This document shows positions 1 through 5,600 of a stretch of 7,753 nt of DNA, one piece after another. Source of the stretch: CAZALT01 sp964485515 (GTDB lineage: Bacteria > Actinomycetota > Acidimicrobiia > Acidimicrobiales > Acidimicrobilacustridaceae); contig CAZALT010000166.1 of assembly GCA_964485515.1 (NCBI GenBank), forward strand, positions 1 through 7,753, in the 5' to 3' direction. The notes beneath the pieces were generated by a model. It was not told where the DNA came from, searched no databases, and worked only from the letters and a program-made list of their open reading frames with translations. The position numbers and the translations under genes are program-made. Each line of letters begins with the position of its first letter. The stretch's first letter is position 1.

Positions 1-1190
1 ACAAGATCGACCGCGAGGGCGCCAACCCCGACCGCGTCATGCAGCAGCTCAGCGAGAACGGACTCGTGCCCGAGTCGTGGGGTGGCGACACCGTCATGGT
101 GCCGGTCTCCGCGCTCAACGGCGACGGGGTCGAGGACCTCCTCGACAACCTCCTCGTCGTGGCCGAGCTCGAAGACTTCCGCTCCACCGACCAGGGTCGG
201 GCCCGCGGCGTCGTCCTCGAGTCCCACCTCGACATCGGCCGTGGCGCCGTTGCCGACCTGCTCGTCCAACGAGGCACCCTCAAGGTCGGCGATCCGCTGG
301 TCGCCGGTGCCGCGTGGGGTCGCGTGCGAGCGATCATCGACGACCACGGTCGTCAGATCAAAGAAGCCGGTCCGTCGATGCCCGTCCAGATCCTCGGCCT
401 CTCCGATGTAGCCCAGGCCGGCGACAGCTTCATCGTCGCCCCCGACGAGAAGACGGCCAACCGGGTCGCTGAGACCCGTGAGCACTGGCAGCGCCTCGCC
501 ACCCTCGGTCGCGAAGCTCACGCCATGTCGGGCGGCGCCAAGCTCGAAGACATCTTCCAGCAGATCCAGGCGGGCGAAGCCGCCACGCTCAACCTCATCG
601 TCAAAGCCGATGTGGGCGGTTCGCTCGAAGCGCTCACCGAGTCGCTGCGCAAGCTCGAACGTGACGAGGTCAAGATCTCGTTCGTGCACCGCGGTGTGGG
701 TGGCATCACCCAGCAGGATGTCCAGCTCGCCGCGGCGTCCAACGCGACCATCATCGGCTTCAACGTCCGTCCCGACCGCAAGTCGCGTGAGATGGCCGAG
801 ACCGAGAAGGTCGAGATCCGTACCTACGAGATCATCTACCAGATCATCGAGGACATCGAGAACGCCGTGCTGGGTCTCCTGGCACCGGAGTTCGAGGAGG
901 TCGTCACCGGCGAGGCCGAGGTCCGCGAGGTCTTCCGGGTTCCGCGTGTCGGCGCCATCGCCGGTTGCTACGTCACCAGCGGTGTCATCACCCGTGGTTC
1001 GGGTGTCCGCTTCCTGCGGGACGGCACGATCATCTGGAAGGGCGCGGTCAACTCGCTGCGTCGCTTCAAGGACGACGTGCGTGAGGTCGCCAGCGGCTTC
1101 GAGTGCGGCATCGGCCTCTCCGACTTCCAGGACCTCAAGCCTGGCGACGTCATCGAGACCTTCGAAGAGCGCGAGATCCCGCGAACCTGA
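1..1190 (+). CDS. infB: Translation initiation factor IF-2, 3' part (5' end outside window)
   Basis: IF2 is the GTPase that places fMet-tRNA on the 30S subunit and promotes 50S joining. The reading frame is already open at the left edge: the first full codons read KID, the end of the G4 motif NKID, so the P-loop and the N-terminal region lie upstream. Next come the G5 motif VSAL (about 105-116), then a beta-barrel domain II (about 210-450) with GRGAVADLLVQRGTLKVGD. Domain III follows (about 590-780) with LIVKADVGGSLEAL and the GVGGIT segment. The C-terminal fMet-tRNA-binding domain IV (about 860-1180) contains the hallmark WKGAVNSLRRFKDDVREV and ECGIGL. The gene ends at TGA 1188-1190. It is followed by a 102-bp gap and the DUF503 gene, the usual neighbour. 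I see no frameshift or missing domain. The identification is secure; only the part outside the window is unknown. Confidence 0.97.
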   Translation, partial: KIDREGANPDRVMQQLSENGLVPESWGGDTVMVPVSALNGDGVEDLLDNLLVVAELEDFRSTDQGRARGVVLESHLDIGRGAVADLLVQRGTLKVGDPLVAGAAWGRVRAIIDDHGRQIKEAGPSMPVQILGLSDVAQAGDSFIVAPDEKTANRVAETREHWQRLATLGREAHAMSGGAKLEDIFQQIQAGEAATLNLIVKADVGGSLEALTESLRKLERDEVKISFVHRGVGGITQQDVQLAAASNATIIGFNVRPDRKSREMAETEKVEIRTYEIIYQIIEDIENAVLGLLAPEFEEVVTGEAEVREVFRVPRVGAIAGCYVTSGVITRGSGVRFLRDGTIIWKGAVNSLRRFKDDVREVASGFECGIGLSDFQDLKPGDVIETFEEREIPRT

Positions 1191-1252
1191 GCCAGTTCAC
1201 GTTCGGCCCGCCTCGCCCTTCACGGGGCACCGGCAGACCGGACCCACATCCT

Positions 1253-1270
1253 CCGTCGGGAGCCCGACGG
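1253..1270 (+). other. Perfect inverted repeat between infB and the DUF503 gene
   Basis: CCGTCGGG at 1253-1260 and CCCGACGG at 1263-1270 are exact reverse complements separated by AG. As RNA this gives a 7-bp GC-rich stem with a GAGC tetraloop. No T-tract follows, so it is not a canonical intrinsic terminator. It lies 22 bp before the DUF503 start. A weaker stem (GCCC 1215-1218 with GGGC 1225-1228) precedes it. Possible roles are partial termination after infB or an mRNA stability or processing element. The pairing is seen directly; the role is inferred. Confidence 0.5.
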
Positions 1271-1292
1271 GTCAGTTCATGAGTGGTCGCCC

Positions 1293-1592
1293 ATGAGTGC
1301 ACATGTGTTGGCGCTGGTCGTCGACGTCCGCATCCCGGCTTCGAGCTCGTTGAAGGAGAAGCGGTCGATCGTCCAGTCGATGCTGGCTGGTGCTCGACGG
1401 CGCTTCGAGGTGGCTTCGGCCGAGACCGGTGTGCAGGACCACGTCGACCGGGCCGAGCTCACGTTCGTGGCAGCATCGGGCTCGGCGACGCACACCACCG
1501 AGATCATCGACAGCGTGGACCGCTTCGTGTGGTCGTTTCCCGAGATCGAGGTCGTCGACCACGATCGCCACTGGTTGGAGGTTGACCGATGA
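1293..1592 (+). CDS. DUF503 family protein (YlxP-like)
   Basis: This is a 99-residue protein of the DUF503 family, called YlxP in Bacillus. Members almost always sit between infB and rbfA. No biochemical activity can be read from the sequence, and I assign none beyond a contextual link to ribosome biogenesis. Family features seen are an N-terminal beta-strand (HVLALVVDVRIPAS, 4-17), then the conserved SLKEKRSIVQSML helix (19-31), RRRFEVASAETGVQDH (35-50) and a second alpha/beta half ending in a hydrophobic strand near IEVVDH. The length is typical (about 90-100). The start ATG at 1293 has only a weak GAGTGG upstream. A five-codon frame (ATG 1279 to TGA 1296) ends across this start codon and could couple to it, although chance is equally likely. 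The stop TGA overlaps the rbfA ATG by four bases, which indicates one transcript with coupled translation. Confidence 0.9.
   Translation: MSAHVLALVVDVRIPASSSLKEKRSIVQSMLAGARRRFEVASAETGVQDHVDRAELTFVAASGSATHTTEIIDSVDRFVWSFPEIEVVDHDRHWLEVDR
1577..1581 (+). promoter_or_regulatory. Ribosome binding site of rbfA
   Basis: GGAGG at 1577-1581 lies inside the end of the DUF503 gene, seven bases before ATG 1589. It fixes the rbfA start at the ATGA overlap, so the glycine/arginine-rich N-terminus is probably translated. Confidence 0.75.
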
Positions 1593-2122
1593 CGAGACGA
1601 CGCCCGACAGGTCGAGGTTCCGCGGGTCGGGGATCCGGCGGCCGGGGAGCCACTGGCGGGGGAGGGCGCGACTACCCGCGCACGCTCCGCGTCAACCAGC
1701 TGCTGCGCGAGATCATCGCCGAGCAGCTCGAGGTCATCGACGACGATCGGCTGGTGACGGTGGCCATCACCGCGGTCGAGACCGATCGCGAGCTGGCTCG
1801 TGCCACGGTGTTCTTCGACTCCCTCGAGGGCGTCGAGGGCGATGCGCAGGTCCTCGCCGCGTTCGACGAGATCCGCTACAAGCTCCAGGGCGCGATCGGC
1901 CGCGAGGCGCGCATCCGCAACACCCCGAAGCTGTCGTTCGAGCCGGACCTCGGCGTGCGCGCCGGCGCCCGCATCGAGGAGCTGCTGTCGACCGTCGAGA
2001 TCCGCGAGGGCGACGTTCCCGTCCCCGACGCCGAGGACCCCGTCGCGGCGAATGACGATCTCGCCCCCGGCTCTGACGATCTCGCCTCCGGCGCGGAGGA
2101 CGACTCTGCCGGCGACGCGTGA
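1589..2122 (+). CDS. rbfA: Ribosome-binding factor A with low-complexity tails at both ends
   Basis: RbfA is a KH-like protein that binds immature 30S subunits and helps the 5' end of 16S rRNA mature, notably at low temperature. The core spans about residues 29-139: YPRTLRVNQLLREIIAEQL (first helix), VTVAITAVETDRELARATVFF (central strands), then IGREARIRNTPKLSFEPD, the typical family ending, and IEELL. At 177 residues it is longer than the usual 115-135. Residues 1-27 are rich in Gly, Arg and Ser (MTRRRPTGRGS...), and residues 141-177 form an acidic tail containing a tandem heptad, DDLAPGS then DDLASGA. Both tails look disordered. The basic, RGG-like one could contact RNA (inference). The start is supported by GGAGG seven bases upstream and the ATGA overlap. 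The TGA overlaps the GTG start of truB. Confidence 0.93.
   Translation: MTRRRPTGRGSAGRGSGGRGATGGGGRDYPRTLRVNQLLREIIAEQLEVIDDDRLVTVAITAVETDRELARATVFFDSLEGVEGDAQVLAAFDEIRYKLQGAIGREARIRNTPKLSFEPDLGVRAGARIEELLSTVEIREGDVPVPDAEDPVAANDDLAPGSDDLASGAEDDSAGDA
2053..2092 (+). repeat. In-frame 21-bp tandem duplication in the rbfA 3' end
   Basis: TGACGATCTCGCCCCCGGC (2053-2071) and TGACGATCTCGCCTCCGGC (2074-2092) match at 18 of 19 bases with a period of 21 bp. Together they encode DDLAPGS-DDLASGA in the acidic tail of RbfA. The period is a whole number of codons, so the frame is kept. This looks like a recent slippage duplication in a disordered tail and is likely to vary in copy number between strains. 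Confidence 0.8.
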
Positions 2123-3177
2123 GCCGCCGATCCTCGGTCGGTGGGCCGGATGGGCTCGCGGTGGTCGACAAGCCCGCGGGGTGGACCTCGCACGACGTCG
2201 TGGCCCGGTCGCGTCGCCTGCTCGGCACCCGCAAGGTCGGCCACTCCGGAACGCTCGACCCCGACGCGACGGGTGTCCTGCTGCTCGGAGTCGGCAAAGC
2301 AACCCGGTTGCTGCGCTTCACCAACCACCTGCCGAAGACCTACACGGGCACGTTCGTCCTCGGCGTCGAGACCGACACCCTCGACGCGGCGGGCGAGGTG
2401 ACGGCGACTCATGACATGTCGGCGGTGACCTCCGACGAGGTCCTGGCCGCGGTTCCGCCGTTCGTGGGAGACATCGAGCAGATCCCGCCGATGGTCTCGG
2501 CGGTCAAGGTCGACGGCAAGCGACTGCACCAGCTCGCTCGGGAGGGCAAGGAGGTCGAGCGCAAGCCGCGCCCGGTCACCGTTCACCGCTTCGAGGTGGC
2601 ACCGGTTGCGGACGACCGGCTCTCGTACGCGTTCGAGATCGAGTGCTCGTCGGGCACCTACGTGCGTTCGCTCGTCGCCGACCTGGGCCATGCGTTGGGT
2701 GGCGGCGCGCACCTCACGACGTTGCGCCGCACGGCGATCGGGCCGTTCCGGGTCGATGGCGACGCGGTCCCGCTCGACGACCTGACCCCCGACGTGCTCC
2801 TCCCGCTCACCGCAGCGGTCCCGGGCCTGCCCGTCGTCGCCGTCGACGACGCGACCGCGGCCGACGTGCGCCACGGCAAGGTCCTCCCGATCGCGGCGTT
2901 CTTCCCCGTCCCTGGGTCGGAGGTCGTCGAATCCCAGTCGGGCGCTGCCTATGGGCACACGGATTCGGGCGTAGAGGACGACGACTCGAGGGCGACGCAC
3001 GAGTGGGCCGTCGTCGATGCGACCGGAGACCTGCTCGCGGTCTACGCCCGTCATCGGTCGAACACCGCCAAGCCCTCGATCGTGCTGGTCACGGCTGGCC
3101 CGCCGGAGTCACGGCCGACGCCCGACCCCGTGCCGGGTGACGCCTCACCGAGCGACCTCACCGAGAACGACCGGTAG
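2119..3177 (+). CDS. truB: tRNA pseudouridine(55) synthase TruB
   Basis: TruB isomerises U55 in the T-loop of nearly all elongator tRNAs and also acts as a tRNA chaperone. The start is GTG 2119, overlapping the RbfA stop as GTGA. A GGAGGA at 2095-2100 is rather far away, so coupling to rbfA is the likely route of initiation. Family motifs are DKPAGWTSHDVV (17-28), the catalytic block KVGHSGTLDPDATG with nucleophile Asp47, the active-site tyrosine in KTYTG (Tyr75), IPPMVSAVKVDGKRLHQLAREG (about residues 121-142), and SSGTYVRSLVADLG, the late catalytic motif. The C-terminal part has an extra low-complexity stretch at about 261-295 (FFPVPGSE... to ...DDDSRATHE) just before the WAVVDATGDLLAVY strand pair, and a Pro/Asp-rich tail. 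At 352 residues it is longer than most bacterial TruB (about 290-320), and the insertion explains the excess. Confidence 0.95.
   Translation: MSRRSSVGGPDGLAVVDKPAGWTSHDVVARSRRLLGTRKVGHSGTLDPDATGVLLLGVGKATRLLRFTNHLPKTYTGTFVLGVETDTLDAAGEVTATHDMSAVTSDEVLAAVPPFVGDIEQIPPMVSAVKVDGKRLHQLAREGKEVERKPRPVTVHRFEVAPVADDRLSYAFEIECSSGTYVRSLVADLGHALGGGAHLTTLRRTAIGPFRVDGDAVPLDDLTPDVLLPLTAAVPGLPVVAVDDATAADVRHGKVLPIAAFFPVPGSEVVESQSGAAYGHTDSGVEDDDSRATHEWAVVDATGDLLAVYARHRSNTAKPSIVLVTAGPPESRPTPDPVPGDASPSDLTENDR
2928..2967 (+). repeat. Inverted repeat inside the TruB C-terminal insertion
   Basis: CGAATCC at 2928-2934 and GGATTCG at 2961-2967 are exact reverse complements with 26 bases between them. They lie within the part of truB that encodes the non-conserved insertion. 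Codon choice there (AAT, CCT, GTA, GAT) is less strictly G/C-ending than in the rest of the gene. It may be a remnant of a small palindromic insertion or chance. A 7-bp arm is short, so confidence is low. Confidence 0.3.
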
Positions 3178-3180
3178 ATT
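3152..3180 (+). promoter_or_regulatory. Candidate promoter for ribF overlapping the truB stop codon
   Basis: TAGATT at 3175-3180 is a plausible -10 box, and its first three bases are the truB stop TAG. GCGACC at 3152-3157 matches TTGACA at three of six positions with an ideal 17-bp spacer. A start of transcription about seven bases past the -10 would fall at or next to the ribF ATG (3189). ribF has no Shine-Dalgarno, which fits a leaderless or nearly leaderless mRNA, a common type in Actinobacteria. The match is inferred from short motifs only. Confidence 0.35.
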
Positions 3181-3188
3181 CGGCCACG

Positions 3189-4160
3189 ATGCAGGTCCTC
3201 CACGACATCGACACGCCGTTCCCCGGGAAGGGCGCGGGCACCGTTGTCACCATCGGTGCCTACGACGGTGTGCATCTCGGTCATCGGGCGGTGATCGGTG
3301 AGGTCCGCCGGCTCGCCGCCGAGCGTGGCATGCAGAGCACGGTGGTCACCTTCGATCGCCACCCGGCGTCGGTCGTGCGTCCCGATTCGGCACCGCAGCT
3401 GCTCACCGACCTGGAGCAGAAGCTCGAGTTGCTGGCCGACACCGGCGTCGACCTCACGCTCGTCGTCCACTTCGACGAAGCCCGCTCGAAGGAACCAGCC
3501 GATGCCTTCGTGCAGGAGGTGCTCGTGCGAGGGTTGGCCGCGGGTGCGGTGGTCGTCGGCGACGACTTCCACTTCGGGCACAAGCGCCAGGGCAACGTCG
3601 AGCTGTTGCGCCAGCTCGGGTCCGATCTCGACTTCGACGTGGTGCCCATCGGGCTGCTCGATGCCGAAGCCCTGTCCGTCGACGTGCCGGGGCTTGTCGA
3701 GTCGGTGTCGTCCACGGCCATACGCGCCGCGCTGCACGAGGGCGATCTCGATGGGGCCAACGCCATGCTCGGCCGTCCGCACGAGGTGCGAGGTCTCGTC
3801 GGCCACGGCGACAAGCGGGCGCGGGATCTCGGGTTCCGCACGGCCAACGTCGCGGTGCCCGACGCGGTGTGCCTGCCCGCCGACGGCATCTACGCGGGCT
3901 GGTACCTGCGCCCGGACGGTGTGCGGCTTCCCGCGGCGTTGTCGCTCGGCCGGCGGCCCACGTTCTACGAGCACGCGGAGGTGTCGCTGCTCGAGGCGCA
4001 CCTCCTCGACTTCGACGGCGATCTCTACGGCGAGCCGGCTCGGGTGCAGTTCGTGCGCCACCTGCGCGACGAGCTGAAGTTCGACTCGGTCGATGCCCTG
4101 ATCGAGCAGATGGGCGAAGACGTCGCGCTGACCCGCACGCTCCTCTCCGAGACGGCGTAG
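3189..4160 (+). CDS. ribF: Bifunctional riboflavin kinase / FAD synthetase
   Basis: RibF phosphorylates riboflavin to FMN and adenylylates FMN to FAD in the cytosol. The N-terminal FAD-synthetase domain (about 1-180) is a nucleotidyltransferase fold with GAYDGVHLGH (23-32, the HxGH-type ATP motif), TFDRHPASV (54-62), VGDDFHFGHKR (123-133) and the SSTAIR motif (174-179). The C-terminal riboflavin-kinase barrel (about 183-305) holds GFRTANV (215-221, normally GFPTANV), the SLGRRPTF strand (252-259) and EAHLLDFDGDLYG, whose Glu269 is the expected catalytic base. The length of 323 is normal. ATG 3189 is 11 bp after the truB stop with no ribosome binding site, so expression relies on readthrough from truB or on the leaderless promoter proposed just upstream. 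The one oddity is Arg217 in place of the conserved proline of the PTAN motif; Thr218 and Asn220, the ligand-contacting residues, are kept. No FMN riboswitch precedes it. Confidence 0.95.
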   Translation: MQVLHDIDTPFPGKGAGTVVTIGAYDGVHLGHRAVIGEVRRLAAERGMQSTVVTFDRHPASVVRPDSAPQLLTDLEQKLELLADTGVDLTLVVHFDEARSKEPADAFVQEVLVRGLAAGAVVVGDDFHFGHKRQGNVELLRQLGSDLDFDVVPIGLLDAEALSVDVPGLVESVSSTAIRAALHEGDLDGANAMLGRPHEVRGLVGHGDKRARDLGFRTANVAVPDAVCLPADGIYAGWYLRPDGVRLPAALSLGRRPTFYEHAEVSLLEAHLLDFDGDLYGEPARVQFVRHLRDELKFDSVDALIEQMGEDVALTRTLLSETA

Positions 4161-4216
4161 GTCGCTCGACGATCAGGCGAAGCGGGTCCGAAGGTGGGAC
4201 GTGACCAACCAGCTCG

Positions 4217-4265
4217 GTCGCGTGCGTACCTGAGGTGGTGTGGCGGCACGAGTTACGCACGCGAC
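4217..4265 (+). terminator. 12-bp perfect inverted repeat after ribF
   Basis: GTCGCGTGCGTA at 4217-4228 and TACGCACGCGAC at 4254-4265 are exact reverse complements over 12 bases, separated by 25. They start 57 bp after the ribF stop, in a gap with no recognisable gene. The RNA stem would be strong, but no T-run follows. It is either a U-less terminator or mRNA 3'-end stabiliser for the truB-ribF transcript, or a DNA site. The pairing is certain; the function is inferred. Confidence 0.5.
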
Positions 4266-4304
4266 GGCGGGGGCATGCTCGGGCCCATCACCTCGTTCCG
4301 TGGT

Positions 4305-4328
4305 GGGGTCAGTCGGTACAGTGACCCC
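4305..4328 (+). promoter_or_regulatory. Candidate hydrolase promoter -10 box embedded in a dyad
   Basis: GGGGTCA (4305-4311) and TGACCCC (4322-4328) form an exact 7-bp dyad with a 10-base centre. TACAGT at 4317-4322, preceded by GG, resembles a -10 box and lies within the dyad. I see no convincing -35 at 16-18 bp upstream. A transcript from here would begin near 4329 and carry a leader of about 55 nt before ATG 4384. A dimeric repressor sitting on the dyad would block the box. Promoter and operator roles are both inferred. The rest of 4161-4383 holds only the 12-bp inverted repeat and no supported gene. Confidence 0.35.
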
Positions 4329-4383
4329 GATCGGTGGACGAGCACGCCGATGATCCCCCACGGACCCTTGGACTCCGACGAAC

Positions 4384-5463
4384 ATGGCTGACGTGACCGA
4401 AGTCGAACCGACGCAGGCTGACGTCACACGGCGCGTGACGCGGCCCGGTGCCGGCGACGTCAACCCCCGGTTGGCCCGGCACACCTTCACGCTCGACGAC
4501 GGCCACAAGGTCGGGCTCGCGGTGTCGGGCCGCGGCGTTCCCCTCGTCGTGGTGCACGGGTTCTCCGCCGAAGGGTTCCTCTACGCTCAGACCCTCAACC
4601 GCCTGGTGCGCACCGGCTTCAAGGTCATCGCCATCGATCTCGCCGGTCACGGCGACACCGACGGGCTCCCGGTGCTGGGCGAGACCCTGGACGGCTATGC
4701 GGAGCTCATGACCCGCTGCCTGCGCGAGCTGGGCATCCGCCGGGCGGTCCTTGCCGGTCACTCCATGGGCGGCCGTGTCGTGGCCGACGTCGCCGCCGCC
4801 CATCCCGACCTCGCGGTGGCGGTCGTGCTCATCGACGCCATCGTCGGCGACGTGTGGGACTCCCTCGTCCGCACGGCCCGATTCGTCCCGGTGATCTTCC
4901 CGGTGCTGGGCACGACCCTGTTCGTCGACTCCGTCTCGACCCTGCCGATCATCGTCGACCGGGCCCAGGCCGCGAAGCTCTCGCGCCTGCTCACCCCGCT
5001 GATCGCCGGGCACCTGATCGCGCCGTGGCGGCTCATCGGCCCGTCGATCGCCATCCTGCGTTCCGCCGGCAGCGGAGACAGCCTCGATGCGCTCGCCACG
5101 AACGCCATCCCCACCTTCGTGCTGCACGGCGAATCCGACCTCATCGTGCCCATGTGCACGGCAGACTCCGCGGCGGCACGCAGCGGCGGTCAGCTGGTTC
5201 GCATCCACAAGGCGGCGCACTCCTGGCTGCTGCGCGACCCCGAGACCCTCCCGGCCATCATTACCGAGCTGCTCGAAGGCCGGTTGGGTGACGCCATCCG
5301 CGATCGCCTCACCGGAGCGGGAGCGTCCTCGGTCGACGAGATCGAGGCGCACTTCTACGAGCCGAACGCGCCGATCGTGGCGCTCACGCCCGATGCGCCC
5401 CGCCCCGCGTCGATCCCGCCGGTTCGCACGCCTCGCTACACCTGGACCGTCGAAGACACCTGA
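4384..5463 (+). CDS. Alpha/beta-hydrolase fold protein, substrate unknown
   Basis: This is a 359-residue serine hydrolase of the alpha/beta-hydrolase superfamily. In order it shows the oxyanion strand VVVHGF (55-60), DLAGHGDTDG (85-94) with the usual loop after strand beta-4, and the nucleophile elbow GHSMGG with Ser127. The acid Asp252 lies in VLHGESDLIVP and the catalytic His279 in AAHSWLL, so the triad is complete. Residues about 155-225 form the lid (rich in Leu, Ile, Phe and Pro), suggesting a hydrophobic substrate. There is no signal peptide or clear membrane span, so it is probably cytosolic. Substrate cannot be told: ester, lactone, epoxide-like or peptide are all possible. Extras are an N-terminal lead of about 30 residues and a Pro-rich tail of about 60 residues after the fold. 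ATG 4384 is the only start after the in-frame stop TGA 4351-4353, and it has no good ribosome binding site. Inverted repeats on both sides suggest an independent unit between ribF and rpsO. Confidence 0.88.
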   Translation: MADVTEVEPTQADVTRRVTRPGAGDVNPRLARHTFTLDDGHKVGLAVSGRGVPLVVVHGFSAEGFLYAQTLNRLVRTGFKVIAIDLAGHGDTDGLPVLGETLDGYAELMTRCLRELGIRRAVLAGHSMGGRVVADVAAAHPDLAVAVVLIDAIVGDVWDSLVRTARFVPVIFPVLGTTLFVDSVSTLPIIVDRAQAAKLSRLLTPLIAGHLIAPWRLIGPSIAILRSAGSGDSLDALATNAIPTFVLHGESDLIVPMCTADSAAARSGGQLVRIHKAAHSWLLRDPETLPAIITELLEGRLGDAIRDRLTGAGASSVDEIEAHFYEPNAPIVALTPDAPRPASIPPVRTPRYTWTVEDT

Positions 5464-5507
5464 CGCGGGATCCCGAAGGGACGCGACGACCCGGCAAGCC
5501 CGAAATT

Positions 5508-5544
5508 GCGTCGCTCGCCGTTGCAGAACAACGGTGAGCGACGC
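5508..5544 (+). terminator. Strong hairpin after the hydrolase gene
   Basis: Arms at 5508-5523 (GCGTCGCTCGCCGTTG) and 5529-5544 (CAACGGTGAGCGACGC) pair over 16 positions with a single G-U wobble and a 5-base loop CAGAA. It begins 45 bp after the hydrolase stop. On the + strand no T-run follows; on the opposite strand the stem is followed by AATTTC. It is most likely a terminator of the GC-rich, T-poor type, insulating rpsO from the hydrolase transcript. Confidence 0.65.
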
Positions 5545-5567
5545 CAGAACGGGGTGGGCGGCCTCGA

Positions 5568-5590
5568 CCGGGCTCGGGACCCCGACCCGG
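5568..5590 (+). other. Second hairpin upstream of the rpsO promoter region
   Basis: CCGGG (5568-5572) pairs with CCCGG (5586-5590), and TCGG (5574-5577) with CCGA (5582-5585), leaving one bulged C (5573) and a GACC loop. It lies 24 bp after the larger hairpin, so the two could act as tandem terminators. GC content is high here and short stems arise easily. Confidence 0.35.
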
Positions 5591-5600
5591 GCCGTCTCAA

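Noticed and set aside
478..1296. 272-codon + strand frame overlapping infB
   Set aside because: It is a Ser/Arg/Pro-rich translation of the wrong frame of infB, which is unambiguous in its own frame.
2924..2940. tRNA T-arm-like string TCGAATCCCAG inside truB, a possible attachment site
   Set aside because: No acceptor, D or anticodon arms can be drawn around it, and it is in frame within a coding region, so the likeness is chance.
3178..3188. FMN riboswitch or other leader upstream of ribF
   Set aside because: Only 11 bp separate truB and ribF, and no conserved riboswitch core is present.
3051..4061. 336-codon minus-strand frame across ribF
   Set aside because: It is a shadow of ribF in the complementary frame, with no motif and no ribosome binding site.
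4194..4391. 65-codon frame in the ribF-hydrolase gap
   Set aside because: It runs through the 12-bp inverted repeat and the dyad, overlaps the hydrolase start, lacks a convincing ribosome binding site, and its product is unrecognisable.
5466..5475. Palindrome CGGGATCCCG just after the hydrolase stop
   Set aside because: A 10-bp palindrome without a loop is common in GC-rich DNA and has no supporting context.
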